DNA of 64,000 bases. Source: Fermentimonas sp. (GTDB lineage: Bacteria; Bacteroidota; Bacteroidia; Bacteroidales; Dysgonomonadaceae). The notes below the pieces were generated by a model. The model saw only the letters and a program-made list of their open reading frames with translations, was not told where the DNA came from and did not search any database. The stretch's first letter is position 1, and each line of letters begins with the position of its first letter. The position numbers and the translations under genes are program-made. Location: positions 62,001-126,000 of the forward strand of contig JADMKP010000012.1 of NCBI GenBank assembly GCA_015478775.1, read 5' to 3'. This document shows positions 39,590 through 48,936 of this stretch, piece by piece.

Positions 39590-40765
39590 CTAATTGCTTT
39601 TCCATAAGTTAGGAAGAAAGCGGTAATAGAGTAAATGTCTCCAGGTAGACCAGTCATGTCCTCCATTTCCACCTACGTAATATTCGTGTTTAATATTATG
39701 ATAGTTTAAAGCCTCATGAAGATGCTGTACGCGAACATTGAAGAAACTATTAACCTCTTTGGTACCTTGACCAACAAAAAGATAATCTACTTTACTGCTA
39801 ATATCGGGATCATTTAAGAAATCTTTTAAAGATTCTTCTGGCTCAGTGTCACCCGCACTTAAAATGCCGAAATTAGCAAATAAATCAAGTGATCTGAATC
39901 CTACAAACATACTATGACGTCCTCCCATTGAAAGTCCTGAGATTGCTCTTCCACGCGGGCTTTTAATAGTGCTGTAGCTTTCATCTATTAATGGAATAAC
40001 ATGATTTCGTATTTCCTCTTCAAATACATCAAAAGTTAATTCAGTATGTTGTGGATGGTTACGATGAATAACTTGGTTATTAACAACAACAATTAGCATT
40101 GGTACTGCTTTATTCTCAGCAAGTAAATTATCCATTATTAAATTGACTCTACCATCGTATATCCAATTGGATGGGAGCTCGCCACTACCTCCTAAAAGAT
40201 ACAAAACCGGGTATGATTTTTCTTCATTATATTCAGGTGGTATGTAAACATAAAGTTCACGCTCTCCTTTTGTTGTTTCAGAATGATATATATGACGCGC
40301 TACCACCCCATGTGGTACATTCTTTGCGTCGTAGTAAGATGGTTCTTTTCCATGAACCACTAATTGGCTATATGGAGGCATAGCTGTAAATGCAGCATAT
40401 GTATTGCTAGGATCTGTAATCTGAATGCCATCAACAATAAAATGGTAAGCATAAATATCTGGGAGTAGGGGACCTATTTTAAGCTCCCAGATATCGTTCT
40501 CGCCACGGATGAAAGGGATTGGCTTACTCTCTTTGTCTAAAGAGGTGGTAATAGCTCCCGGTGCAAGAGAAACCTCTTTTGCATTAGGAGCTTTTAATTG
40601 GAAAGTTACCATACCTTGGTCATCTACATCGGGAGAATTCAAGGGTGCACTAAAAGGAGTGAGATTCTCCCGATTTTTATGAGGGTTGTAATCTAAATTA
40701 ACATTTGCTTGTTGTGCAATTAATAAAGTTGGTATTAAAAATAATACCCATAAAACATGTTTCAT
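39590..40765 (-). CDS. CE1-family esterase with N-terminal CBM48-like domain
   Basis: A 391-residue secreted esterase (signal peptide ending TLLIAQ). It is more distant from the other two CE1 copies. The N-terminal Ig-like domain (TFQLKAPNAKEVSLAPG, YAYHFIVDGIQITDP) precedes the catalytic domain. That domain has YPVLYLLGGSGELPSNW, nucleophile Ser in GLSMGG (near 280) and His in GGHDWSTWRH. It is the first gene of the seven-gene operon ending at 33216. The upstream 169 bases carry AAGTATTTTAA repeats that may be regulator sites. Confidence 0.9.
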   Translation of the reverse strand: MKHVLWVLFLIPTLLIAQQANVNLDYNPHKNRENLTPFSAPLNSPDVDDQGMVTFQLKAPNAKEVSLAPGAITTSLDKESKPIPFIRGENDIWELKIGPLLPDIYAYHFIVDGIQITDPSNTYAAFTAMPPYSQLVVHGKEPSYYDAKNVPHGVVARHIYHSETTKGERELYVYIPPEYNEEKSYPVLYLLGGSGELPSNWIYDGRVNLIMDNLLAENKAVPMLIVVVNNQVIHRNHPQHTELTFDVFEEEIRNHVIPLIDESYSTIKSPRGRAISGLSMGGRHSMFVGFRSLDLFANFGILSAGDTEPEESLKDFLNDPDISSKVDYLFVGQGTKEVNSFFNVRVQHLHEALNYHNIKHEYYVGGNGGHDWSTWRHLLYYRFLPNLWKSN

Positions 40766-40788
40766 ATTCTTGTCAGTTAAGTTTAAAA

Positions 40789-40852
40789 AAGTATTTTAAC
40801 TAGTGAAAGTATTTTAAGTTTAAAATACTTTTGACCTTAAAATAGTATTTAA
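40789..40852. repeat. Operator-like cluster of AAGTATTTTAA repeats
   Basis: AAGTATTTTAA occurs at 40789-40799 and 40807-40817, and its reverse complement at 40820-40830. The last two form a perfect palindrome with a 2-base centre. A related TTAAAATA-g-TATTTAA lies at 40837-40852. The cluster stands 24 bases before the CE1 start and after the GH3 gene. It is likely a binding region for a regulator or a folded leader; no consensus promoter was seen here. Confidence 0.55.
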
Positions 40853-40934
40853 CTTGAAAGAGTGTAAAAGTACCCTTTTCCTACTTTGACAAGGAGGACT
40901 AATCTATATTTATGGTGTACATATCTTTTAATTG

Positions 40935-43577
40935 TTACAATTCCACAGTGATATCGACACTCTTTAATCCTTTCTCAGATGAGGTTCCACCATACATCAG
41001 TGTGTAGTTTCCCGATTTAGAGATCAAATTATCTGAACGTTCATCATAAAATTCAAAAGCATCTGAATTGATGGTTAGTTCAACTTCTTTTGTTTCATTC
41101 GGCTTGATATTTACTCTTTGAAATGCTCTTAATGATTTAAGTGGAGCTTCTGGATCGTCATTCCTTTTTACATATAACTGAACAACCTCATCTCCCGATA
41201 TATCAGAATTATTAGTCACGGGAATGGAAATTTTGAGCCCCTTATCGGCTTTTATTATATTTGAAGATATTTGTGCATCTCCATATATAAATTCAGAGTA
41301 ACTTAATCCGTGGCCAAAAACATAAAGCGGCGCCTCTTTCATATAACGATATGTTCTACCATCCATATTGTAGTTTTGAAAACCCTGATGTTCTGGGTTT
41401 TCTGCTTCTTTTAAAGCATTGTCAAGCTGTTTGGTTGATTTATAAAAAGTTACAGGTAGTCTTCCTGCCGGATTGTAATCTCCAAATAAAACATCTGCAA
41501 CAGCTTGACCAGCGGCTTGTCCTCCGTACCATGCTGCAATTAATGCATCATAATTTTGCTCATCCTGTTCAAGAGCTAATGAGCTCCCAGAGCAAAGTAC
41601 AAAAACAATCGGTTTACCTGTTTTTTTTAAATCAGCAAGAATTCTTCGTTGCACATCTGGAAGTTCCATATTTTCCCTGTCGCCACCATTAAATCCTTCG
41701 GCGCTTACTGGCATTTCTTCGCCTTCTAACTGTGGAGATAGTCCTCCAACATATATAATTGCATCCACATCTTTAATTCGCTCTGTAAGCTCATTAAACT
41801 GTGCAGGTTTCTTTTGAAATATAGAAAAATCAATATTTACGCGTCTACCAGTTTGTGAATGTTCGAGCATAACATCATAGGTGTTTCCTTCTATAACATT
41901 AAATGCATATTCTGATGGAATTGAAGCTTCACGTCCACTTTGAGACATAACTTCCTTATTATCTATAAATAGCTTATAACTGTCTGATGTGCGTGTAGAA
42001 ATAACCACTTCACCGGAATATGGTGCTGTGAAAATACCACTTATGCGTGTAGAAGTATTATCCATATTCACACCTTGAGCAAGTGCTGTTCCCCCTGAAT
42101 TATTATAACGTACTCCTTCATTATTGATTTCTGTAGCAACAGGTTCACCTTCAAGATTATTGTTATTGTAAAACTCAACATATAATCCATCTGAATTATA
42201 TTGAGAATTGGTAAAATGATCGTATAGTGAACTCCTCACCCATGGATCTACCAGATCGCATCCCCTGTCATAGATGATTTCGGTATCGGTTAGTTTTGCA
42301 CGAATACCTTCCAGAATAGTAACAGTTGAAGAAGGGGTTCCATTATAATTACCCCATAACATTACACTGTCAGCAGCGTTTGCGCCAATAACTGCTATAC
42401 GTTTAATATTCTTAGTTAATGGTAAAACATTATTATTGTTTTTAAGTAGTGTAATGGATTCATGTGCAACCTTTAATGCATTTTCTCTATGCTTAGGTGA
42501 ATCTACTATTGAGTGTGGAAGATCGTTCCATGGGTTTCTTTCTGCAGGGTCAAGCATTCCTAATTCGAACCATCCAAGCAATATACGTCGTAATGAATGA
42601 TTTATTTGTTCCTCACTAATCAATCCCTGTTCAACAGCCAGTACAAGATTTTCATATACTGAGCCACATTCAAGATCTGTTGTATGAACAACTGCATCAG
42701 CTGCAGCCGACTCTGGGTTGGGGTGGGTTCCATGATTATCAGGAATATAGAAGTCGTTAATACCCCAACAATCAGATACAACCATTCCTTCATATCCCCA
42801 CTCGGTACGTAAAATATCGAGCATTAATTTGCTGCTTCCGCAACATGGCTCTCCTTCAAAAGCATTGTATGCACACATTACTTGTTTTACATCTGCCTCA
42901 TCAATAAGTGCTTTGAAAGCGGGTAGATATGTTTCTCTTAAATCTCTAGCAGAAACAGAAGCGTTATAAGAATGTCTGTTCCATTCAGGCCCGCTGTGCA
43001 CAGCGAAATGCTTTGCACAAGCATATGTTTTTAGATAGTGTGGATCATCTCCTTGTAACCCCTTAACTGCTGCAACGCCTAATCTGGATGTTAGAAAAGG
43101 ATCTTCACCATATGTCTCTTGACCTCTTCCCCAACGTGGGTCACGAAAAATATTGATATTAGGGGTCCAGAAACTTAACCCGTAATATCTACCTCTGTTG
43201 TCATTTCTTATTGCCTCATTATATTTGGCCCTTGCTTCATTTGATATAATATCAAATGCTTCTTTATGACCAACTTCATTCCATGTTGCTGCCATACCAA
43301 TAGCTTGAGGGTAAACTGTGGCAATTCCAGCACGTCCAACACCATGTAAGGCTTCGTTCCACCAATCGTATGCCGGAATTCCCAATCTAGGAATGGGCTC
43401 TGATGAATTAACCATAAGACCTGCTTTTTCTTCCAGAGTTAAAAGACTCAGAAGGTTTTCAACACGTTGTTCCACAGGAAGATCTGGATCTTGAAATGGG
43501 TATTGATATTTAGTTTCACAACCCAACAAAAAAAATATTCCTGTACTAAGGATTAACAATAAATACATTTTTCTCAT
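40935..43577 (-). CDS. GH3 beta-xylosidase-like lipoprotein with PA14 insertion
   Basis: An 880-residue GH3 enzyme with lipobox FFLLGCETK. The N-terminal barrel has the nucleophile Asp in GMVVSDCWG (near 268) and AKHFAVHSGPEWNRH. A PA14 domain is inserted in the second domain (about 450-590: SGIFTAPYSGEVVISTRTSD). A C-terminal fibronectin-like domain (ISGDEVVQLYVKRND) closes the protein. The nucleophile region and overall layout fit the Prevotella/Bacteroides Xyl3 beta-xylosidases, which release xylose from xylo-oligosaccharides; beta-glucosidase is the alternative. It lies 18 bases after the radical SAM gene, so it may be transcribed from the housekeeping side. Confidence 0.92.
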   Translation of the reverse strand: MRKMYLLLILSTGIFFLLGCETKYQYPFQDPDLPVEQRVENLLSLLTLEEKAGLMVNSSEPIPRLGIPAYDWWNEALHGVGRAGIATVYPQAIGMAATWNEVGHKEAFDIISNEARAKYNEAIRNDNRGRYYGLSFWTPNINIFRDPRWGRGQETYGEDPFLTSRLGVAAVKGLQGDDPHYLKTYACAKHFAVHSGPEWNRHSYNASVSARDLRETYLPAFKALIDEADVKQVMCAYNAFEGEPCCGSSKLMLDILRTEWGYEGMVVSDCWGINDFYIPDNHGTHPNPESAAADAVVHTTDLECGSVYENLVLAVEQGLISEEQINHSLRRILLGWFELGMLDPAERNPWNDLPHSIVDSPKHRENALKVAHESITLLKNNNNVLPLTKNIKRIAVIGANAADSVMLWGNYNGTPSSTVTILEGIRAKLTDTEIIYDRGCDLVDPWVRSSLYDHFTNSQYNSDGLYVEFYNNNNLEGEPVATEINNEGVRYNNSGGTALAQGVNMDNTSTRISGIFTAPYSGEVVISTRTSDSYKLFIDNKEVMSQSGREASIPSEYAFNVIEGNTYDVMLEHSQTGRRVNIDFSIFQKKPAQFNELTERIKDVDAIIYVGGLSPQLEGEEMPVSAEGFNGGDRENMELPDVQRRILADLKKTGKPIVFVLCSGSSLALEQDEQNYDALIAAWYGGQAAGQAVADVLFGDYNPAGRLPVTFYKSTKQLDNALKEAENPEHQGFQNYNMDGRTYRYMKEAPLYVFGHGLSYSEFIYGDAQISSNIIKADKGLKISIPVTNNSDISGDEVVQLYVKRNDDPEAPLKSLRAFQRVNIKPNETKEVELTINSDAFEFYDERSDNLISKSGNYTLMYGGTSSEKGLKSVDITVEL

Positions 43578-43595
43578 TCTATTATAATTTTATAG

Positions 43596-44528
43596 TTATT
43601 TAGTCTTGTATTTTTGCCCCTGCCATGTTTCTCTCTCATTAAATCGTTTGATAATCATATCCCTAACAACATAATTTTTTAAGCCCCATTCAGGTGCTAT
43701 GAGAAGCTTTTCAGGAGATTGTGAGGTAAATCTTTCAATATAAATATCTGGATTTAATTTTTCGGAAAAGCTAACGCACATATTAATATAATCATCCAAT
43801 TCAAATAGACTGAAAGCACTCGGATCGACTCTATATTCCCGAGACATAACAGTTCCCTTTATAATTTGGAGCTGATGCAGTTTAAGTGATGTTAGAGGCA
43901 ATTCAGAAAGCTTTTCTGCATGACTTAGTATTTCATCTTTAGTTTCACCTGGAAGACCTAGTATCATGTGAGCACCTACAGCAATACCCTTATCAGCAGT
44001 CATCTTAATCATATTTTCAGACTCTTCATAAGTGTGTAATCTATTAACTCTATCCAAAGTTTTGTTAAGTGTAGATTCAACTCCATACTCAACCATTACA
44101 AATGTCTTTTTGCTAAGAGCTTCGAAATAATCCAACAGTTTTTCAGGCATGCAGTCGGGACGTGTTCCTACAATTAATCCTACCACATTGGGATAGGATA
44201 GGGCCTCTTCATATTTGTCTATTAATGAGTCTATAGGATCGTAAGTATTAGTATAAGATTGAAAATATGCCAGATACTTCATGTCTGGATATTTATATGA
44301 GAAAAAGTTAATACCATCCTCTAGCTGCAGGGATATCGATTTTGTTTGTTTCCCATAACCTGGACTAAAACTCTGATTGTTACAATAGGTACATCCTCCA
44401 TAACCCTTGCTTCCATCTCTGTTTGGACATGTGAAACCAGCATTGATTGATATTTTTTGTACTTTATATGGAAATCGTGATGACAAGTATTCCGAAAAAT
44501 CACGATATGGTTTTTTAGTAGAAAACAT
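43596..44528 (-). CDS. Radical SAM protein of the YhcC / TIGR01212 family
   Basis: A 310-residue cytosolic protein. The iron-sulfur cluster motif appears as TCPNRDGSKGYGGCTYC, the wide-spaced cysteine pattern typical of TIGR01212 and Elp3-like proteins. Further conserved parts are GTRPDCMPEKLLDYFE, VMVEYGVESTLNKTLDRVNR and LKLHQLQIIKGT. Length matches the family (about 300). The exact reaction is not established. It is followed by the GH3 gene after 18 bases and preceded by the DUF418 gene after 3 bases, so the three could share a transcript. It marks the edge of the xylan region. Confidence 0.9.
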   Translation of the reverse strand: MFSTKKPYRDFSEYLSSRFPYKVQKISINAGFTCPNRDGSKGYGGCTYCNNQSFSPGYGKQTKSISLQLEDGINFFSYKYPDMKYLAYFQSYTNTYDPIDSLIDKYEEALSYPNVVGLIVGTRPDCMPEKLLDYFEALSKKTFVMVEYGVESTLNKTLDRVNRLHTYEESENMIKMTADKGIAVGAHMILGLPGETKDEILSHAEKLSELPLTSLKLHQLQIIKGTVMSREYRVDPSAFSLFELDDYINMCVSFSEKLNPDIYIERFTSQSPEKLLIAPEWGLKNYVVRDMIIKRFNERETWQGQKYKTK

Positions 44529-44531
44529 GAA

Positions 44532-45824
44532 TTAAATATTAATAATAGTTTTTGTTCTTTTAAATGACTGCCATTTCATATATGTTGCTGAGCGCCAAAA
44601 CCATTCGAGTGGTCCATACAAAAAGTGTTTCAACCATTGCTTACTAGCGATTATTTGTAATGCATATATTATCAATCCCAAAATGAATAGTTCAGTAATA
44701 CCCAATCTACCAAAAAATGAACCTAGCTCCCAAGATGAAAATAACATGGCTCCGACAACATTCTGTACTTCATAATTCGTTAGTCCCATTCGCCCATATG
44801 GAGAAAGTAAATCAAGATACTTACCTAAAATTTTAGTTTGATACAAAACAATAAACCCCATTGCTAAAACACCAGATTGAAAAAGCATACTTAAATCATT
44901 TAATGTTGAAGCAATTATTGAATTTATTGGCACTTTAAGTCCTTGTGATACATGTAGAAACAAGTTTATAGGATTTTCGGGAGTAAACAACTGAACTAAA
45001 AGCTTACTGACAATTGCTGCAATAAAAAAGCCTATAAATAGAATGTAATTCTTTCTCTTTTTTATGTTCACTTTTTCAAAAAAACCAGTTCTACCTACTA
45101 CAAAACCCAGAATAAATAAAGCAAACACCATATATCCAGTTGAACTCATTCTGAACTGATAGTGAAGCTTTTCTTTTGTATTTACAAATATATTATCTTT
45201 GGCTGATTCAAGAAATGATGCATTGGTAATAAAAATATCTTCATTAGTTGTGGCATTTAAAGTCTCGCTTTCTACATTGTTAGTATCAATAGACTGATTT
45301 AAATTTATAGCAGTAGCTTCTTTTAAAGTAATATTATCAAAACCAACAATTGACATTAAAGGTAATCCTAACAGTATAAGACTAGTTATGGTTATTAAAA
45401 CCCAATTTTTTAAAGGAAATAGCAGCACAAGTATTATACCATAAAAAGCATACAAAGTAAGAATATCCATGTAGGCAAAAGTAGTACCAACAATTCCAAT
45501 CACGAAAAGGATAACCATTCTCCATAAGAAACGACCCCGAAAATCGATACCTCTCTTTGATGCTCTATCCATTTGTATAAAAAAACTAAGCCCGAAAAGG
45601 AATGAGAATATCGTAATAAATCGACCTGCTATTACGTGTGTTACAAGAAGTTGTATAATGGTATCAAACATAGGATACCTGGCTATTTCTGTAACATTAA
45701 CGGATAAATAACCAAATTTCTGCAACATATGTATAAGAATTACTCCTAAAAGAGAAAATCCTCTTAACGCGTCTATTACGTTTATTCTTTTTTGAGAAAC
45801 AAGAATTGATTTGTCTACTTCCAT
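44532..45824 (-). CDS. DUF418-family polytopic membrane protein
   Basis: A 430-residue integral membrane protein with about ten hydrophobic segments. The N terminus has RINVIDALRGFSLLGVILIHM, the signature of the DUF418/DUF1624 acyltransferase-like superfamily (YeiB-like). The C-terminal part has YGRMGLTNYEVQNVVGAMLF, typical of DUF418. The biochemical role is unknown; a transmembrane acyl transfer has been suggested for relatives. No link to xylan use is visible other than adjacency. Confidence 0.85.
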   Translation of the reverse strand: MEVDKSILVSQKRINVIDALRGFSLLGVILIHMLQKFGYLSVNVTEIARYPMFDTIIQLLVTHVIAGRFITIFSFLFGLSFFIQMDRASKRGIDFRGRFLWRMVILFVIGIVGTTFAYMDILTLYAFYGIILVLLFPLKNWVLITITSLILLGLPLMSIVGFDNITLKEATAINLNQSIDTNNVESETLNATTNEDIFITNASFLESAKDNIFVNTKEKLHYQFRMSSTGYMVFALFILGFVVGRTGFFEKVNIKKRKNYILFIGFFIAAIVSKLLVQLFTPENPINLFLHVSQGLKVPINSIIASTLNDLSMLFQSGVLAMGFIVLYQTKILGKYLDLLSPYGRMGLTNYEVQNVVGAMLFSSWELGSFFGRLGITELFILGLIIYALQIIASKQWLKHFLYGPLEWFWRSATYMKWQSFKRTKTIINI

Positions 45825-46051
45825 TTATTGTTAATTTATATTTCAAATTGCTACTATTTAATTAAACAAAAAATTATCTGTTTATGTTTTGTTCTACTTC
45901 AAATATATAATTAAATAGACAATGTTAATAATTATCACGAATAATTATTCATCAGATATTTTTAATATGTATCTTAAACATTATAATTAAAATACGTCAT
46001 TTATTCCTGAATTAAAATAAAAAAGATTGATAAATAGTACTTTATTTATCA

Positions 46052-46088
46052 ATAAAAAAAGGGTAGTTCTTATTGAGAACTACCCTTT
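46052..46088 (-). terminator. rpsA terminator
   Basis: A perfect 13-base stem, AAAGGGTAGTTCT (46058-46070) with AGAACTACCCTTT (46076-46088), has a 5-base loop and is followed on the minus strand by TTTTTTTA. It lies about 20 bases after the rpsA stop codon. Confidence 0.92.
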
Positions 46089-46107
46089 AAACTATTAATC
46101 GAAATAT

Positions 46108-48102
46108 TTATTCTTTTTCTTCTGTATCAGCATCAGGAAGTTTCACTTCTACTGCTTCAGTATTAGCTGTATCCTCTTCAGTTGTTTCAGTTTCTTCTAC
46201 AACTGTTTCAGTCTCAACTATAGGTTCAACCTTAGTTTCAACCTCTTCAATTACTGCTTCTGCATCAGCTTCTTTTTCAGCTGCTTTCTTTTCAGATTCT
46301 TTCTTGAATGCTTCAACTTTTTGGTTGTCTAATTTTTCCTTCAAAGCTGCCAATTCCTCAATATCTCCTAATGTTGTTTTTTCCATTGTTGGGGTAGCTG
46401 CAGCAGCTTCAAGACCTCCTTCTTTTTTGCTTGTGCGTTTACCTTTTTTTCTGGAATCATCACTTGTGCTATCTTCGTGAATGCGGCTGTGAGATACAAT
46501 TATACGTTTTGCGTCCTTGTTGAACTCAATTACCTTAAATTCAAGCTTATCCTCGAGTTTTACTTCTGTATTATCTTCTTTTGCAAGATGTTTTGGTGTA
46601 GCGAAACCTTCCACTCCATATGGTAAAGAGACAACGGCACCTTTATCAAACAATTCAATAATTGTACCTTCATGAATTGAACCTGGTGTAAAAATTGTTT
46701 CGAAAACATCCCAAGGATTCTCTTCTAATTGTTTATGTCCTAAACTTAATCGACGGTTTTCTTTATCAATATCCAATACTTGCACTTCTATTGTGGCTCC
46801 AATTTCAGTTACTTCACTTGGATGTTTGATTTTCTTAGTCCATGAAAGGTCAGAAATATGTATTAAACCTTCAACACCTTCTTCAATCTCAACAAATGCA
46901 CCAAAGTTGGTGAAGTTGCGAACTTTAGCGGTATGTGTACTTTTTACCGGGAATTTCTCTTCGATACTTTCCCATGGATCTGGTTTAAGTTGTTTTACAC
47001 CTAACGACATTTTACGATCATCACGATCAAGCGTAAGGATTACAGCTTCAATTTCATCACCTACACTCATGAAATCTTGTGCACTATGTAAATGTTGAGT
47101 CCAGCTCATTTCTGATACATGGATTAATCCTTCTACACCTGCGGCAATTTCAACAAAGGCGCCATAATCGGCCATAACAACCACTTTACCTTTAACAATG
47201 TCTCCCACTTTTAAGGTTTCACTTAAAGCATCCCATGGATGTGGAGTTAATTGTTTTAGTCCGAGTGCAATACGTTTTTTCTCATTATCAAAATCAAGTA
47301 TAACAACATTGATTTTATCATCAAGTTGAACAACTTCTTCTGGATGTTGGATACGACCCCATGAAAGATCAGTAATGTGAACAAGTCCATCTACTCCACC
47401 TAGATCAACGAATACGCCGTATGATGTGATATTTTTAACAACACCTTCAAGTACCTGTCCTTTTTCTAGTTTAGAGATTATCTCTTTCTTCTGTTGTTCT
47501 AATTCTTCTTCAATAAGTGCTTTGTGTGATACAACTACGTTTTTATATTCTGGGTTGATTTTAACTACTTTGAATTCCATAGTCTTGTCAACAAATATAT
47601 CGTAATCGCGGATAGGCTTAACATCAATTTGTGATCCTGGCAAGAATGCTTCAATACCAAATACATCTACAATCATACCGCCTTTTGTACGACATTTAAT
47701 GTAGCCTTTAATAATTTCATTGTTTTCAAGGGCAGTATTAACACGATCCCATGCACGTGATGCACGCGCTTTTTTGTGAGAAAGGATTAATTGGCCTCTT
47801 CTATCTTCCTGGCTTTCGATGTATACTTCTACTTCGTCACCAATTTTAAGGTCAGGATTGTAGCGAAATTCGTTCAATGAAACAATTCCATCAGATTTAT
47901 ATCCGATATTTACAACCACTTCGCGTTTGTTCATGGATGAGACAGTACCTGTAACTACTTCTTTATCGTTGATTTTACTCAGCGTATTATCGTAGCTTTC
48001 TGCAAGTTTTTCTCTGCTCTCTTTACTATAAGGGTCATTCTGAGCATAAGCAGCCCAATCAAAATCTTCGATGGGGGCTACAGTTTTTAGGTTTTCAGTC
48101 AT
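46108..48102 (-). CDS. rpsA: 30S ribosomal protein S1
   Basis: A 664-residue S1 protein built from repeated OB-fold S1 motifs between about residues 55 and 545. Examples are GVVKNITSYGVFVDLGGVDG, GKVVVMADYGAFVEIAAGVEG and VRNFTNFGAFVEIEEGVEG. The strong internal repeats (VEGLIHVSEMSW, VEGLIHISDLSW) are diagnostic. It helps load mRNA on the 30S subunit. A highly charged Glu/Ala/Lys-rich tail of about 110 residues follows the last S1 motif; such tails occur in Bacteroidetes S1. Promoter and terminator are both visible, so it is a single-gene transcript. Confidence 0.97.
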   Translation of the reverse strand: MTENLKTVAPIEDFDWAAYAQNDPYSKESREKLAESYDNTLSKINDKEVVTGTVSSMNKREVVVNIGYKSDGIVSLNEFRYNPDLKIGDEVEVYIESQEDRRGQLILSHKKARASRAWDRVNTALENNEIIKGYIKCRTKGGMIVDVFGIEAFLPGSQIDVKPIRDYDIFVDKTMEFKVVKINPEYKNVVVSHKALIEEELEQQKKEIISKLEKGQVLEGVVKNITSYGVFVDLGGVDGLVHITDLSWGRIQHPEEVVQLDDKINVVILDFDNEKKRIALGLKQLTPHPWDALSETLKVGDIVKGKVVVMADYGAFVEIAAGVEGLIHVSEMSWTQHLHSAQDFMSVGDEIEAVILTLDRDDRKMSLGVKQLKPDPWESIEEKFPVKSTHTAKVRNFTNFGAFVEIEEGVEGLIHISDLSWTKKIKHPSEVTEIGATIEVQVLDIDKENRRLSLGHKQLEENPWDVFETIFTPGSIHEGTIIELFDKGAVVSLPYGVEGFATPKHLAKEDNTEVKLEDKLEFKVIEFNKDAKRIIVSHSRIHEDSTSDDSRKKGKRTSKKEGGLEAAAATPTMEKTTLGDIEELAALKEKLDNQKVEAFKKESEKKAAEKEADAEAVIEEVETKVEPIVETETVVEETETTEEDTANTEAVEVKLPDADTEEKE

Positions 48103-48247
48103 TTGTTGTTGAATAATGTTTAAATTAAATAAGTGAGACTTTATGTTGATTAGTTTTAATTATAGTCTATTTATTGTCGTTATATAATCCTAGTGACTAC
48201 ACTATTTATACACCTTGAATTAGAAAATAGATATAAAAAAAGCGGTG

Positions 48248-48278
48248 CAAAGATAGTCGGTTTTTTATTAATAACCAA
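48248..48278 (-). promoter_or_regulatory. rpsA promoter
   Basis: On the minus strand, TATCTTTG (48255-48248) is a perfect -7 element. A TTGG (48278-48275) lies 19 bases upstream as a near-match to TTTG. The untranslated leader would be about 140 bases. Confidence 0.6.
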
Positions 48279-48315
48279 TTCTATGCACCAATAATTATTT
48301 GAAAAACTTTCTATT

Positions 48316-48861
48316 TCAGAGCAATAACCCGTTTTGAACTTCTCGTCTATCTTGTATGCTCAAAAGTTTTTCCACGAGTCTAAGACCAAAATCAAATACT
48401 AATCCAGGTCCTTTACCTGTAATAATGTTTTCATCAACAACGACGCTTTCTTCAGTTGTTATTGCTCCAATAAGTTCAGGTTCAAATCCAGGATAGCAAG
48501 TAGCTCTTTTACCATCGAGTATTCCTAATCCTCCAAGAACCATAGGAGCAGCACAAATTGCTGCAATGAGCTTTCCTTTAGAATAAAAGTCAGAGATAAG
48601 ATTTTTCAAATCATCGTGTTCATTCAAATGTTTTGCTCCTGGCATACCACCTGGGAGTATCAACATATCGAAGTTGGCAAAATCAGTATCTGTGAATGTT
48701 TTATCGGCTCTTACAGGAATATTGTGAGCTCCGGTAACAATATTGTCATCAGTTATTGAAACAGTAACAATATCAATTTTAGCTCTTCTCAAAATATCTA
48801 CTGTTCCCAATGCTTCTATTTCTTCAAATCCATTTGCTAAAAATAGGGCTACTTTCTTCAT
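48316..48861 (-). CDS. DJ-1/PfpI family protein
   Basis: A 181-residue cytosolic protein of the DJ-1/YajL branch. The nucleophilic elbow Cys is in AAICAAPMVLGG (near residue 106), and the supporting Glu is in NGFEEIEALG (near 16). GMPGAKHLNEHD and FDFGLRLVEKL fit the same family. Members act as glyoxalases or chaperone-like protein repair factors under oxidative stress; the exact activity here is not determined. It lies 75 bases after the tonB-like gene, on the same strand. Confidence 0.92.
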   Translation of the reverse strand: MKKVALFLANGFEEIEALGTVDILRRAKIDIVTVSITDDNIVTGAHNIPVRADKTFTDTDFANFDMLILPGGMPGAKHLNEHDDLKNLISDFYSKGKLIAAICAAPMVLGGLGILDGKRATCYPGFEPELIGAITTEESVVVDENIITGKGPGLVFDFGLRLVEKLLSIQDRREVQNGLLL

Positions 48862-48936
48862 AATTTTTAGTTTTAAATACAGTAATGTTGAAAATTGTCT
48901 GTATAAAATTAAATTTATATAGGAGGTTGAGTATTA

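Noticed and set aside
45900-45907. TATATTTG -7-like box (minus strand) before the DUF418 gene
   Set aside because: No TTTG or similar -33 element lies 19-21 bases upstream.
45927-45949. AATAATTAT / ATAATTATT inverted repeat before the DUF418 gene
   Set aside because: It is AT-only in a very AT-rich gap, so it can easily arise by chance; no promoter spacing supports it.
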